A DNA stretch of 64,000 nt from Trichobilharzia regenti (GCA_944472135.2 OX235266.1:17649925-17713924); one strand, 5' to 3'; shown: positions 22,061-33,695, numbered from the stretch's first letter. A program made the numbers and translations. The notes: a model not told the origin generated them from the letters alone.

Positions 22061-22225
22061 AGCTTAATGGTCTACGAGCTAGCTTGCCTTGTGACGATAA
22101 AGTCATGAGTTCGAACCCCGGCAGGTGCGAACTGATGAAGAGGCTTAAACTGGGCTGATGAAACAGTTGTTTTTTCAATGACTCTTTGACTGATGTCCAC
22201 TCATGATGAAATCCTTCAACTCATC
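22061..22225 (+). mobile_element. SINE B, 5'-truncated
   Basis: Starts within the tRNA-like A-box area (AGCTTAATGGTCTACGAGCT), then the B-box GAGTTCGAACCCC, the hammerhead-related block ACTGATGAAGAGGC with GATGAAACAG, and the 3' part TCATGATGAAATCC. The 5' block is missing. Confidence 0.75.
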
Positions 22226-22829
22226 AAAACAGGATAAATAACAGGCTACTCTGGTCTGAGTTACAAATCTTCAGTACAAATTTCCCTGTCAACATTTTCA
22301 CTGCTCTCAGAAAATACATTTTGGTTGTACAAATTCACTCTATCACACTACACTCTACACTTCAATACAGTGAGTTACACAGCCATTTTATTATTGGCTG
22401 ACGAACAGTGAAGTAGTCTTGCTTCATACGGAGGATAAACACAACGTTATTGAGTTTGAATTGATGGTCATATAAACGCATTGATTGAATACCTCAAAAA
22501 CTACTAATACTTACCCTTCTGGAAATTGAATTCAGTAGACGACCTCATAACAATTTCATACTGTGAATCAATTTTTACATAGTTTCTGAGAGATTTTCGT
22601 CGATCACCTGAAAAAGAAAACAATTGAAAACAATATTAAAGTATCACTAGAACCATTAAGCCTTAGAGAAACTAAAAATTCATAATCACAAGAAATAGTC
22701 AAGTTAATTCACTGTTCAAATCTATCCGTGAGTGACTCCTGAATGGTGCCGACCAGCAATGCGATTTCATTTTCAACCTCGTTTACAGGCAAAAATGGTC
22801 TTTTTCCATCCAGGTTCCAATCGCTCCTG
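22226..22829. other. Spacer, nothing recognised
   Basis: AT-rich, without frame or repeat similarity noticed. Confidence 0.45.
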
Positions 22830-23235
22830 GGCCTCTTGCTTGGTATCAATTAGCAGTCTCTTCAAAGAGTCTCCAATTCATTTCCATTTTCTCCGGCATA
22901 TTTACTGAACAACAAGTTCCTGGTTGGTTCGTTGCCTGTGAGAGTTCCTCGTCACCTATTCTTTTCAGGTGGACATCTGATCCTCAGTACTGATTGAAAG
23001 CAAATATTGATAAAAGTTTAATGTAATCAGTTGAAAAATAGAAAAGCACCAAATGACCTGAAATCCACATCTTCCTCCTCATACTGAGTTCATCATATTT
23101 ACACACTAATTTCATAGTAATGAAGGTCCATCTTGCTTCAACGATCTTAACTGACTTTAACATCCTCACGATGCTGCTTAGATAAGTGAGAGCAAGTTAA
23201 ATTCCTTAATATATCTTCCAAAGATAACATTGTCA
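22830..23235 (-). mobile_element. LINE-1 3' fragment, very diverged
   Basis: Reverse complement similarity to the LINE-1 C-terminal region: TTCCATTTTCTCCGGCATAT, then GGTTGGTTCGTTGCCTGTG, then GGTGGACATCTGATCCTCAG, in the same order as 49.55-49.66 kb reversed. The matches become patchy beyond 23050. Confidence 0.6.
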
Positions 23236-23579
23236 GACGATATTAGTCAAATGAAATCATACCTTTAACCGATAATTATTTCAGGACGGAAAGAGCGTGA
23301 TTCATTTGGTTGGAAAAATAATTCAGCTAACTGTTAGTTTTGAAAGATGTGGTCTTTAGATGCTACGAAGGTCTTTCACTGAACTTACTTACTAACTGAA
23401 ATTCGGTTTTATAGAAGATTATGATCATAATAAACTATAGATTGACAAATTTCGATAGATGTTATAGACTTCAGAGATGTCAGTTAGCAATTTTACAAAA
23501 TGAAAAATTTATGAAATGATTGGTTCTTTGATGTTGTTCAACTGCTTGGTGAGAAGCTCATTATCATGGCTTAACTGTG
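23236..23579. other. Spacer, nothing recognised
   Basis: No supported feature in this 0.34-kb AT-rich interval. Confidence 0.45.
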
Positions 23580-24060
23580 ATCATAAACAAAATCGATAAC
23601 TTCATCAAATATGCCGATGATATGAACATTTCTGTTTACAGTAGTTTGTCCTTATATGTGAGTAGATTTTTATCGGAAGTTAACAAATGGTCTTACACTA
23701 AATCCACCTAAACGTCGTATTTTTGATTTTACTTTCAGACGCCAGCAAAACTTGCGTGGACTGAGGGATTCAGTTGCATGATTCCTGTAATATTGAAGAC
23801 ACTGTGATGACAGGGAGTAAATCGAATATCTCTTATCTCAGTTAGAGTTTCTGTCAAAGATTCTCTGTTGGCCGTCTCATATCCTGTTAATTTCTATGAA
23901 AATTTGACTGATTGTATATTGTATAGAGAAGCTGAGACTTTCTGGCGTAGCTCCGTCTCTTCTCTTACAATTTGTTAAGTCATGTATTCTGCTGATTCTC
24001 TTTTATCGTCCCCACCTCACTTATTCTTCTCTGAACTTCTCAAATAAGCACCATGTCATA
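23580..24060 (+). mobile_element. CR1-like LINE fragment (RT end to C-terminus)
   Basis: Begins at RT motif C: FIKYADDMNISVYSSL (23610-23655), then FLSEVNKW. Stops break it soon after. DNA similarity continues through TGATTCCTGTAATATTGA, AAAGATTCTCTGTTGGCC and CTTACAATTTGTTAA to the C-terminal region, in parallel with 36.43-36.95 kb. Both are truncated at the same side, just before motif C. Confidence 0.72.
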
Positions 24061-24150
24061 TCACGTATATATAATATGTATAGTAGTCTATTATTAAGTA
24101 ATAAGAGTGATATAATTGGTATATTTACGCAGAAGTGGCTTTAAAAGTAA
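24061..24150 (-). mobile_element. PLE subfamily E 3' end fragment
   Basis: About 90 bp matching the reverse complement of 20610-20700 (TCTATTATTAAGTAATAAG, then ATTTACGCAGAAGTGGCTTT). No coding part is attached. Confidence 0.6.
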
Positions 24151-25075
24151 AGAAGACTTAATTTGTCTGAATCGTGCACTGTTGTATTTATGCAACACAC
24201 TTCGAAGAATCTGATTCCAAAAAGACTTGTCATAGGAATATATGTGCATGACAATAATAAAGATTTAAGGGGTCAGAAAATAGACTTAGGTCAAATTAAA
24301 AGGATATATCGAAGGTCAAAATAATAATGAAGACCACTAAACCAAATAAGAGAGGTAATAGTACATCTACCCTGGCTGGTATCAAAACAAAATTTACCAA
24401 GGAAGGTTTAAGGTGATGACGAATTGTTGCTTTGAACGCATAAATGTGATGTTGACTTTCTAATTGCTGTAGCTTCCACAAACTTTAGGATACGCCCTCC
24501 CTCAAACATGTTCTATAGATAAGTTTAAAGGACGTGTGAAAACATCAATTTTATGTGCTGTTTCTGTAATATCTTTGACAATAGAAGAGTTGGGTCTCGT
24601 GTTCGCATCATTAACGAGTTCTGGGGATTCTGTTTGCTTGTGCAGCCATTACGGAATATGTTCTGAAACCCTTCCTTGCAGAGATCGATGAATCCTCCCA
24701 ATGTATATATATAAGGGAAATCACGGGTATGAAGGAATAATTTCGTATCATACCAGTAGCATAAGGCGCAGCATTTGTGAATCACTAGCCTAATGGATAT
24801 CATTTTAGAGTTTAAATAGATAGTTGATGGATTCAAGGCTTGTTAGGAGTGCTATCTTTCATTCAGAATTCATATAAATCCAGCTAAATTCTCCTGAATA
24901 CGATCAAAAGGCTCATCCAGTGTCAGCCACCACTGAAACAAGTAATTTTAGGTTTTCTTAACAATGTGACACCGAGATATTTAGTATGTGCCACTTGATT
25001 TTTACGGTATTGCAACTGGGTAACAGAAAGCTAAAGCACCACACACTAAACAACATGGATTCCATTCACTTGAGT
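24151..25075. other. Spacer, nothing recognised
   Basis: About 0.9 kb. The minus-strand frame of 103 codons at 24525-24836 has no motif, start context or similarity that I can recognise and is probably chance. Confidence 0.45.
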
Positions 25076-25079
25076 GTTC

Positions 25080-26145
25080 CTGAACTGGAATGACATATCT
25101 GCTTGCGAGTTCACGAAGTCCATGACAGAGATCGAGAACTCCTTCAGTACTTCAAAGAATATGTCCAAGAAGGCACACAGAAACAGTGTGATAAGACCAA
25201 GTCACATTTGATAAAGGGCCCTGAGTCAACTAATAACACTGTGTGTGCGTTCTGAAACAATCCAGAAAAATACGTATTTATTCTTTCAAACATTCAACTG
25301 TCTACGCTTCAACTAAAAGCGCTATCCTCAAGTCTAAACTCTGAACAAAACCATCTAACACCTAGAAGCTTCAATCCCAGGTCTAATTTGAAAACTTGAT
25401 AAATCGGACATACGATTTAGTACCAACATCTGAAAAGAACGCGCGATGATTCAAATCGTCAGTTCTTGACAGTTGTCATAAGTTTATAAGCACCAAACCA
25501 AACGAAAGGTCTATAATAACCGAGAAACACTTTAAAGAGCTGAAAGAATTAATCAACATCAAAGAGATCATGCTGATACACCCAGATAACGGTTGAGGAA
25601 TTGTAATCATGAATCTTGAGGTCCACATAAATAAAATGCTGATCATCCCTTCTGACGAATTCGAGTCCACAAAGCCGATCAACCTGACAAAAACTAACGA
25701 ACATCCTCTGAAGACTAAAGACTGAATCCCTTATTCAGGCTGAAGTGTTAAAAGTGTTGAGGCCATTTGACTCAAACACACCTGGACTTTATGAAATTCC
25801 GAAAGTAAACAAGAAAAACACACCTCCTCGATCTATTCCTAGCATGGCGATTTAACCTTATTAACACACTGCCTAATGCTTAATAGACCTCCTTGAAACA
25901 ATCACAAGGCAAGTTTCCTTCCACCCACTCACTTCAAGATCCCTTCGACTTTGTCATCTCCATTGAAAACGTGAATGCTTCTACTCAAACTATCTTCTCA
26001 CTAGATGTTGTATCAATGTTTCCGAACTTGCAGCCATATCCAACCGAAACATTTGTTGACGGAGCTCATATAACAAAAGGGCGACGACCGATTCAGTTAG
26101 GTCAGAAGGAAATCACAAGTAATACAAGTTACAAGATTTCATTAT
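25080..26145 (+). mobile_element. PLE 5' half (N-terminal domain and RT start)
   Basis: The only copy here that clearly keeps a PLE N-terminal region. In shifting frames it reads YVFILSNIQLSTLQLKAL (the NLS..LS..E-type motif), KELINIKEIMLIHPDNG and GIVIMN (the DKG..VI motif), then GLYEIPKVNK-like text near 25785. The frame 25893-26147 ends with TIFSLDVVSMFPNL, the motif A region of RT. Sequence leaves the PLE at about 26140, where a SINE B begins. Numerous stops are present. Confidence 0.75.
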
Positions 26146-26355
26146 GAGCTGACGTTGGTTAGAGAACCACTGGAAAGCGTCGGAGCACTGGACGGATGTT
26201 TCGTCAGCCCATTTCGGGACTCTTCATCAGCACTCAGCCACCACCAGGGTTTGAACCCAAGACCTTCTGGTTACAAGGCTATTTCGTAGACCATTCAGCC
26301 ACTGTGATGAGATCCCATGGCCAGTCCATAAGTTCCAACTTCTGCCAGTAACAAG
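26146..26355 (-). mobile_element. SINE B, inverted
   Basis: Starts TTTCATTATGAGCTGACG, then the hammerhead block reversed (TTTCGTCAG, GGACTCTTCATCAGC), the B-box GGGTTTGAACCCAAG and A-box region TTCGTAGACCATTCAGCCAC. It lacks the far 5' block. Confidence 0.8.
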
Positions 26356-26490
26356 AGCGGTAAAGAAGGAAGGTTGGGCATGAGCCTAGCAACCCTATCG
26401 CGTAAAAGTAAACACACAACTGCTGCCGAAACTTCAAAGCTCAAGCTTGAAGCTGACAGGCGTCAACAAGAACAAAAAAGGTCGTATGTT
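26356..26490 (+). mobile_element. SINE C body fragment
   Basis: The words AAGGAAGGTTGGGCATGAG, CTAGCAACCC and GCTGCCGAAACTTCAAAGC match the body downstream of the tRNA-like head in SINE C (compare 35110-35340 reversed and 46710-46815). The head itself is missing. Confidence 0.65.
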
Positions 26491-26551
26491 AAGGTAAATG
26501 ATGTAATAATTACATGTGAATGAAAACGTCCAAAATCAGGATTTACATAAT

Positions 26552-26865
26552 TGTGGTGAGAGATGGCTGTTAGACAAAATTGGTGGGCAGTAATTGACGT
26601 CAATATTTATGTCTCCGATATTGGTCGTGAGTAAAATGAAAAGAAAGACTTTGCTTAGGTGGATACAGTTAACATATAGATGATCTGACATTCAAGAAAC
26701 AGTCACAGAGAGATGCAAAGTTAACTTCTTGTGACAAACAACCAATCAGAAGACTCTGTTTGTCTGCTGACAATAATCTATAATAATGTACATGAAAATC
26801 TATAAATATATGTTGGTTTCCTTAATAAACGATCTGTTTCCTGGCCCTTATCTTCCGTTGTTACA
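26552..26865 (+). repeat. Solo Gypsy-like LTR
   Basis: 314 bp beginning TGTGGTGAGAGATGG and ending GTTGTTACA. The inner words ATAGATGATCTGACATTCAA and AATCTATAAATATATG match the LTRs in the tandem array. No internal sequence is attached and no exact target duplication is seen. Confidence 0.82.
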
Positions 26866-27059
26866 CAATAATGACAGTGAAAGGAATAAAGAATCAGACT
26901 TTCAATAAGTTTGACTGATTATCGTTTTAAGATGTATTTGTATTCCTTACCTACTGATGATGATGGAGAGAAATGCTGAGATGTTTGCTTCCGGTACGTT
27001 CGATTCGACGATATCTGGGGATCGACTTGATAGTATTCTGGTTGGTTGAGGCCAGGAAA

Positions 27060-27245
27060 AGAATCCAAGAGGCATGATTCGTTCTATTTCGAACTAGCCA
27101 GATGAATGTACCTGCGTTCCAAGTGAATGGTAGTGTCACCCCAGGGACTCGAACCCAGGAACGACTGGCTTAAACATTATTGGCTTTTGAGTTCAAATTA
27201 GGACGAAATGTTCATTTCGGATTGCACCACTAGTCTTAGTCAGCC
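27060..27245 (+). mobile_element. Sm-alpha-like SINE remnant
   Basis: Contains GAGTTCAAATTAGGACGAAA at 27190-27209, followed by GGATTGCACCACTAGTCTTAG. This parallels the hammerhead block (stem II, GAAA) and the downstream GGATTCCACTGCTAGTC of the family at 35.8 kb. The core CTGANGA side is lost. Upstream, GGGACTCGAACCCAGG on this strand is a B-box-like element, possibly from an inverted piece. Confidence 0.5.
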
Positions 27246-27649
27246 AAAATAATATCAAATATGATCTTCATATGAAAGGACTGAATGTAGAGAAAGTGGT
27301 GAGCAGTTACGTTAACAGATTTGTTCACTAAACGTAACTAAAGCAGAGAATAGACGAAAGCAGAACAAACTTCTTTTGAAAGTACAGATTTAATTAGCTT
27401 CAGCTATTAGCATAAGAAAAGTTCGAATTTCTTTCGAAAGTTGTGATGGAATGCGATAGATAACCTTGAAAGTGCATCTTCTGTCCATTTGCTGATCAAT
27501 ATCAACAAAGTAAGACAAAATTGATCTTTGTATAGATTTAGTTTGACATTCTACCGAATTAATGAAGGAAGGTGCTCAGCAGGGCTTTGATTAAGCTGAC
27601 CAATTTATAGATACAAGAACAGAACTTGTTCACTGTGGTATGGTAAAGT
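27246..27649. other. Spacer, nothing recognised
   Basis: The text around 27400-27600 (a GCTATTAGCATAAG region) could be an old PLE coding piece in reverse, but no motif is readable. Confidence 0.35.
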
Positions 27650-28755
27650 ATAATTCCATTGTAGGTGAGTGAAATTTATTTTGATAAAGTCTTACAGTGT
27701 GTTGTAGGATAATAATTACTGATGACCACGTTTCGAGCACAATTTATAGCTGCTCATAATCATCTTATCAAGTCACTACTCACACAACTTTCTTGCTTCG
27801 ATCATATACATGAGTAAAAATTGGTAAGACATTTGAATAAAATCAACAAAAGTAATGAGTGAAACAGAAAAGAAGATAAAGTACATTCGCAAAACAACAT
27901 TAGTGTTGTCAGTCTGATGTAAAACCGAGGGGAATAAGGACGAGTGTTGTCAGTTAATTCACTATGGAAGATGAATTACACTTAAGTTCATTTCATCCAT
28001 CGTTATCTCTAAAGGCAGGCTTAGTTAAATGTCTAACAAAAGAAGCAATAACACTAATTAGGACAACAAAAAAACTTAAATGATAAAATGAAATGGATAG
28101 AAAATGCGTTGGTGTTAAATAACTAACTATCCTTTAAAATTCATTTGGGGTGGTTGCATTCAAACCTACAAACTCACTTGGATAGGATAAGCTCTGTAGG
28201 CTAAAGGACCCTGTTGACCCAATTGGACAAAATAATATAATTTACAAAATATCCTGCAATGACTCTGAGTTAGGTCAACTACATAGGTCAGAGGTAGTCA
28301 GACTATCAGAACATAAGAATTTAGTTAAGGTTAGAATGACTGACCTCGCGAAGACAGATGAGTAATTTAGAAAAAAGTTCAACGATTGCACTGCGTGCAT
28401 TAACACACAACCAGGCAATATGGTGGGAGATGGGTGAAATCATAAAAAGTAATAAAGGTAGGTGGAAAGAGAGAGACTGGTCATTGAATCATTGTTCACA
28501 GAATCTACATCCAACACGCGCAATAGAAATAATTGACCACTGATACCAGAGATATGGGAAATACTACTACCAATCAAATGAAGAGAGAAAAAACAATAAT
28601 GTGAATATATAAACAAAGTCAAAAAGTGGTTTGAGTAGTACCTTGATGTGATGATTATAAGCAGTAATAAATTGTGCTCAAAACGTGGTCGTATCAATAA
28701 ATATTACTGTATAACAACACTGTGTGATTTTATCAAAACATATTTTATCCACAGT
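27650..28755 (+). mobile_element. Penelope-like element, subfamily D copy 2, with inverted arms
   Basis: Arms at about 27660-27795 (TACTGATGACCACGTTTCGAG) and 28640-28750 (GCTCAAAACGTGGTC) are reverse complements, and both match the arms at 13.1 and 15.3 kb. Between them lies plus-strand PLE code with a large internal deletion: a thumb part (LSLKAGLVKCLT at about 28015) then the linker and nuclease. Confidence 0.82.
27965..28560 (+). pseudogene. PLE thumb, linker and GIY-YIG remnant, subfamily D
   Basis: Readable parts in several frames: SLSLKAGLVKCLTKEA; VAFKPTNSLG; KLCRLKDPVDPIGQNNIIYK; VVRLSEHKNLVKVRMTDLAK; and, in the frame 28358-28543, KSSTIALRALTHNQA and NHCSQNLHPTRAIEIIDH. These follow the order of a canonical PLE nuclease domain and C-terminus. 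The YIG triplet is not recognisable. Stops and shifts are frequent. Confidence 0.75.
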
Positions 28756-29499
28756 GACGAATGCGTTTTCATGAGGCCGAAGAAACAAATCCCTCCCAGG
28801 GCTAGTTACTGAAGAAAAATATCTCTTAATCTACTAATTTATTTATTCTTACAACTCTGTTTCTTAGCTTACTTCAAAGGTGTGATGTTTAGAGGGTACG
28901 ATGATATATTCACATAGGTGATACTTCTTCCAATCGAGTATAAGACGAGAAGGTTCATCTCGGATTAATCAAATTACAGTATCTTAACTAATCAACACGA
29001 GCATTATGATAGCGTCCTTATTGTTACACTAAAATAGAATTCATCCTATACAAGACTAAACCGTCTGTAACGGTTTAATTAATCACTTGGTATTATTGAA
29101 ACTCAATAATTTAGGGATTTGAACTACAACACCATCACCTAATATAATCGATCAAGAATAACTATCACTCCTAGTCTTCTGATTTAAAATCATGTGATTT
29201 TTGCTTCAGTTTACAATAATTAGTAAGTTTCAGGCTTAAATCACTGATATTACCATCATTATGTATTTAGGCGACTCAGAAGTGGATCTGTTTCCAAAGT
29301 CATTAGTTAGGCACTTATTGGATATCCAGATTGATGAAATCTGATGATATCGGAAAGGCCTTTGAGATTTTACGACTGAAAACGAACTTACTGACACCAC
29401 TTTCAGAAGCGCTGAATTCCAAGGAGTACTGGAAATTTGTTTTTTTTTCTTGTTTTGAACTCTTCAGAAAACACTCATGACTCCAGTTACCAGGGATCG
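28756..29499. other. Spacer, nothing recognised
   Basis: AT-rich 0.75 kb. The 70-codon minus frame at 29315-29527 shows no motif and contains a T-run. Confidence 0.45.
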
Positions 29500-30320
29500 A
29501 GCTCAGAATATTCATTTTACAAGTCACGACTACCAGCCGATGGATGACATTGGCGAGGATTTGTCCTCACACCCAACTTGGTGAACCCTTCTGGTGATGA
29601 CTTTTGCTCAGACTTTAGCAAACGTCATTCTGTAGTGAGTAACCAGTGAAGTGCTGGTTCAGAATGACGTAAATGATTTCAAGGTTGGTCACGATCTGAC
29701 TTCAGCTGGAAAGCCACTGAAATGATAGCTTCTAGACGTTAGGTCAAACTCATTAAGAGAAATGGCTATACAGTTGCCTCTCAATTTCAGGGGTTAGTTG
29801 GATTTTTTTACAGACCAACATTAAGCGCAGAGGTGATTGAAAATGGCAATACCCTGGACACCTGTTTCTTTCTAAGTTGGGAGTGTTGAGGAGTGTTTAT
29901 ACTCACGACTCCAACACGGGGTGAACATGAGACCTTCAGGTTAAGAAACCAAGCTTGTCAATCACTAAGTAATATGCTCCAGAATCCAATGACTCTTGAC
30001 TTCTAATTTTGTCAGTCGGTAGCTCAGTGATATTTGATAGATGGAGGTTCAAAAGTCGTAACCAGTAGAATCTGATATGCCAAGGTGATGTGAACATTCA
30101 TCAGAGTCATTGGCTGAGGGTTGTGCTATACATCACGAGTTGACAGGAGTATTGGATTTTGGCTCGAATGGCTGAATGCCAATCAGCTTGGTCTTGTAAC
30201 CTGAATGTCTTGGATTCAGTCCTTAAGGAAGTTATGGCTGTTAACAGATGAAGAGTCTCAAACCAGGAAGAAACAGATGTCTAGTGCTCCCTGGTGTTTT
30301 AAATGATCTGTGGCCTCCTG
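29500..30320. mobile_element. Cluster of decayed SINE B pieces
   Basis: Minus-strand 5' block at 29530-29600 (GATGACATTGGCGAGGATTT, GTCCTCACACCCAAC). A degraded minus-strand head follows at about 29850-29990 (GAACATGAGACCTTCAGGTT). A plus-strand copy at 30165-30310 has GCTGAATGCCAATCAGCTTG, a weak B-box, and the block AGATGAAGAGTCTCAAACCA with GAAACAG. A separate tRNA-like string, GGTAGCTCAGTGATATTTG, lies at 30013-30031. Nothing else is identified here. Confidence 0.5.
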
Positions 30321-30849
30321 TTGACGAGTAGAAAATATGGCGACAAATTGTGTATTCATGACTGCCATGTTAGCTGCCATGATCGAAGTGGTATTCAGTG
30401 TTTATATTGATCGGTCACTGATGGGTAAATATTGTTAACTTTTTGTACTGTTTTGTGGTGCTAACTGTATTTTGTCATTTAAAACTCCCCATCATGGTGT
30501 TCAAATGAATCAGTGTTCGACGGTTGGAAGCAATCAGCATGGACCTTTGACTTATCCATCCTGGTTGGTGAGATTCATCCTCAGGGTGTATATGTAAATG
30601 TCATCGAACCGAAATTCGGTTTTAAGATTCGAACTGGCATCATGCAGTTGTGTAGTTAGAGAAGTTACCCTTTAGCTAACTGACTCCACGATTGATCTCA
30701 TGTACAAGTGTAACGGTTTGAAGAATCGGTAACTCGTAATTAAGCAATGTCATCTGTTAATTGCTTACTCTTGGTGTTGACTTTCACCAAAGTTCCACCT
30801 ACACAGTCAGTCTATTTTATAAGCAAATATATAGATGAAAATCAGTTGA
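30321..30849. mobile_element. Probable SINE D relic
   Basis: Patchy similarity to the SINE D body at 30510-30700 (GGTTGGAAGCAATCAGCATG and the GATTCGAACTGG box, comparable with 53450 and 38215). The rest is unrecognised. Confidence 0.35.
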
Positions 30850-31965
30850 GAACTGAAATACCAACAGTGTATTTGAAAAAGAAACTACTTCTGAGATGAA
30901 CTCTTAATGTATAGCTCTCTTTCAGTGACACCATTTTCAAACAATGGGTTGGTATCGCTTTGCCGTCTCCCTCGTGTCCATTACTAGCAGACTGTTTCAT
31001 GGGAAGCCTCGTGAACGACCCATTTAAGTAGACTGCTGATAATTGTCAGCTGTGTAGAAGGTTTTTGGAAGACATCTTTATCATTTTAAACAATAATCAT
31101 GACCTTGATTGGTTGTTATACGTATATAACAACTGGCATCTAGTAATAAAATTCATTCTTGATGCGGAAAACGAATCGAAAATATCATTTCTGAAGCCAA
31201 CGGAATCTGAAGAAAGTCTTTACGTAGGAATACTACTTAAAAAGGTCGACTTATCAGTTTCAACAAGCTGACTACACCTGAAAAAACGAAATTTAATTAA
31301 ATCTTTTGCCACTTGCATCTGGAGAATTAAACCTTCTGAATGAAATATTCATTGAAAGTGGAAACTCATCCAGATCCGATGACACTAATGTCACACGAAA
31401 AGTTCAGGGTAAAATGACATTGTTTTTACCGAAAAAGAAACTTTATACAAACTTGGATTCTTCAGGGAAACTTAACCTTTCTGGAGATAGCTCCAGAAGG
31501 ACGAATTTCACCATCTTCTTAAAGAAAATTCTTCCCAGAAATGCTAAGAGTAGCGTTCTCCGAATGTTTACAGATCTTTAAAAGCCTAAAGGACAAGACC
31601 TAGCTTCTTACTACTTTTGTGTGCATGTATGAGTTCACCTGTTCTTGTGGAGGCAGACTGACTGGTCGTTCGATGTGTATTCTGTCAAAAACGTTAAAGA
31701 ACAACAACCTGCATGGTTGTAGAAAGACAGAAGTTGCTCTACAAAGAGTGGGATAATTGGAGACTTTGTCAACCGAGACCACTCTATCTTAACAAACTCT
31801 TTACTATTTCAAAGTAATCTACAAAGAAAAGAGCAGTCTGGTTATTTAAGACAATACGCTTTCATCTCCTTTGCATTTCTGAAGCTCTAGTCTTCCAGAT
31901 AGAGAAACTAGAGCCCTGCATTCAGGGAGGAAAATGATTAAACCGCTTCTGCTATCATAATAACA
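30850..31965 (+). mobile_element. PLE RT to C-terminus, heavily mutated
   Basis: RT motif B survives as GIALPSPSCPLLADCFMGSL at about 30950-31010. The catalytic box region reads FLEDIFIILNNNHDL (31065 onward) with the YVDD destroyed. The frames 31065-31271 and 31306-31581 cover the palm end and thumb. The nuclease is represented by FTCSCGGRLTG-like text near 31630-31670 and ends around 31930. Closest by order of words to subfamily E. Confidence 0.7.
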
Positions 31966-32032
31966 ACCAATTTGTTTCCTACCAACTTCAATTTTTTGTA
32001 TTGGTTTGTAGGTTTTTATTTTATGTGTTGGA

Positions 32033-32402
32033 GGATTTAACCATGGGCTGATATCAGTTAGAGAACTGCTGGAAGATCAGCTGGGAATACTGGACAGCCA
32101 GTTGTTTCGTCAGCCTAGTTTAGGACTCTTCAACAGTAAGCAACCACACTGCGAGGTTAGAACCCAGGACCACCTAGTTACAAGACGAGCTATATCGTAG
32201 ACCATTAAGCCACTGGGACCCGATCCAATGACCAGTCCATGAATTCCAACTTTTGACAATGCACGTCGTAGCACAACCACTTCTCAGTGTCTTCTTCGAT
32301 GAGTAACTGTCCTCACTTTCGACGTGCTGTACCCTACTGGTCACGGATTCGCAACAGAACTCTAGTTACCTGCCTGAATACGGCTGGGTAGTCACTAGTG
32401 AT
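32033..32402 (-). mobile_element. SINE B, nearly full length, inverted
   Basis: Contains all blocks in reverse order: 3' part (GATATCAGTTAGAGAACTGC), hammerhead-related block (TTTCGTCAGCCTAG, GGACTCTTCAACAG), B-box (TTAGAACCCAGGACC), A-box region (CGTAGACCATTAAGCCACTG) and the 5' block (CTAGTTACCTGCCTGAATAC). Core position 3 and the stem II closing bases depart from the hammerhead consensus. Confidence 0.82.
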
Positions 32403-32929
32403 TTCTCGGAACTTTTGTAAGGTTACATTTTGCTGCTTTTCTATTTGCATGGTGATAACAATTCAATCATTAAACTACTCATTTGATTACTTAGCTCTAA
32501 CACCCTTATTCAACTTGTCCTCACTCCTATCACTATCCTCTTTTGTGAAAATGAATTGTAAAATTGTAAGCGCAAATGTACTGCTAAAGAGGAGAATGAA
32601 TTCGATGAAATACACAGCCTATTCACTGACTTAATTCTAACTGTCAATTTACAATGTATTCAAAACATCATCCTGTTTTCAAACGCATTGCAACGGTAGA
32701 AGACGAAAGACTTGGCATATTTACAATCTAGTATCTGTATATAGCAAAATTGTCCACACCGTATCTTCAGCGCACCATTTGCACTGATCTTCCCTGTTGT
32801 GCCTGCTACTTCTGGCATCCCTTCAAAATATGTTTCTTTGTGTTCCTTTCACGTCTCCCATGTATCTAGGCTTTGCTGTATCATTTGCTTTCTGTAATCG
32901 ATCAAATTGATTTCCCATGTATTTGAGGT
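32403..32929. other. Spacer, nothing recognised
   Basis: The 78-codon plus frame at 32398-32634 has a hydrophobic stretch but no family motif. It overlaps the SINE end and is probably chance. Confidence 0.4.
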
Positions 32930-33695
32930 CTTTTATGCTGCCAACCAACAACAAAAACAGCAAAAGCGACATCCAGAGCTAATCACCATCAACGAGAGGG
33001 ATTTGAAAGAGGCTACTTCATTAACTTATCTAGCATTGAGCATTGTCTCATCTACACACAGTCGGAACGGATACGGATGTCAAATCGAGCAAGAATCGTG
33101 AAGGCGAGAAACACATTCACTCATCAACCTGAAACCAATCTGGAAATCTTCGTCACTCGGCATCAGCAACGAAGTTCGGTCGGATTTTCAATACAAACAC
33201 GTCAAGTCAGTCAGTTCTTCTATACGGATCAGAAAATTGGCGGGCGAGTCACGAAGAATATTTCCGACAGCCTGTTGTAGACCAGATCTTTATCAACAAC
33301 TGTCTTCGCTGGCTGTATACTTAAGATCAGATGGCCGGGCTGGAAAGAATCACCAACCAGAAACTGTGGGAACAGACAAAAAAAAACCAATCGTCTAACA
33401 GATATGCCGGAGAGAGTGGAGATGGGTTGGACACTTGCTGAGGAGGCCGGGCCACTGGATGACGTCTTGCGCTTCAGGTCATTGTACGAGTGGAGCCCGA
33501 AAGGGAAGCGGTGGGTGGGTCGTTGGTGCAAGGGTGACATGGGGGAGATCGTGTGAAGAGGAAGTGAAACAGTTTGGACTGAGATGGATGCAGGTGAAAA
33601 GTACAGCAGAAGCAAGACAGAAGCAAGTGGAGACGTGTAGTTGAAGCCCTAAGTTCCACTAGGAACCCAACGGAACAATAATAATAGAATAATAC
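32930..33695 (+). mobile_element. LINE-1 3' fragment
   Basis: Matches 131-960 closely, including AATCACCATCAACGAGAGGG, TTATCTAGCATTGAGCATTG and the terminal CCACTAGGAACCCAA followed by AATAAT units. Frames are short (33077-33280, 33435-33644). Both copies share the expanded CACGTCAAGTCAGTCAGTTC segment not seen at 49.46 kb, so they form a subfamily. Confidence 0.84.

Noticed and set aside
24525..24836. 103-codon minus-strand frame as a host gene
   Set aside because: No motif, no splice context and no second exon recognised. The length is within chance for 64 kb in six frames.
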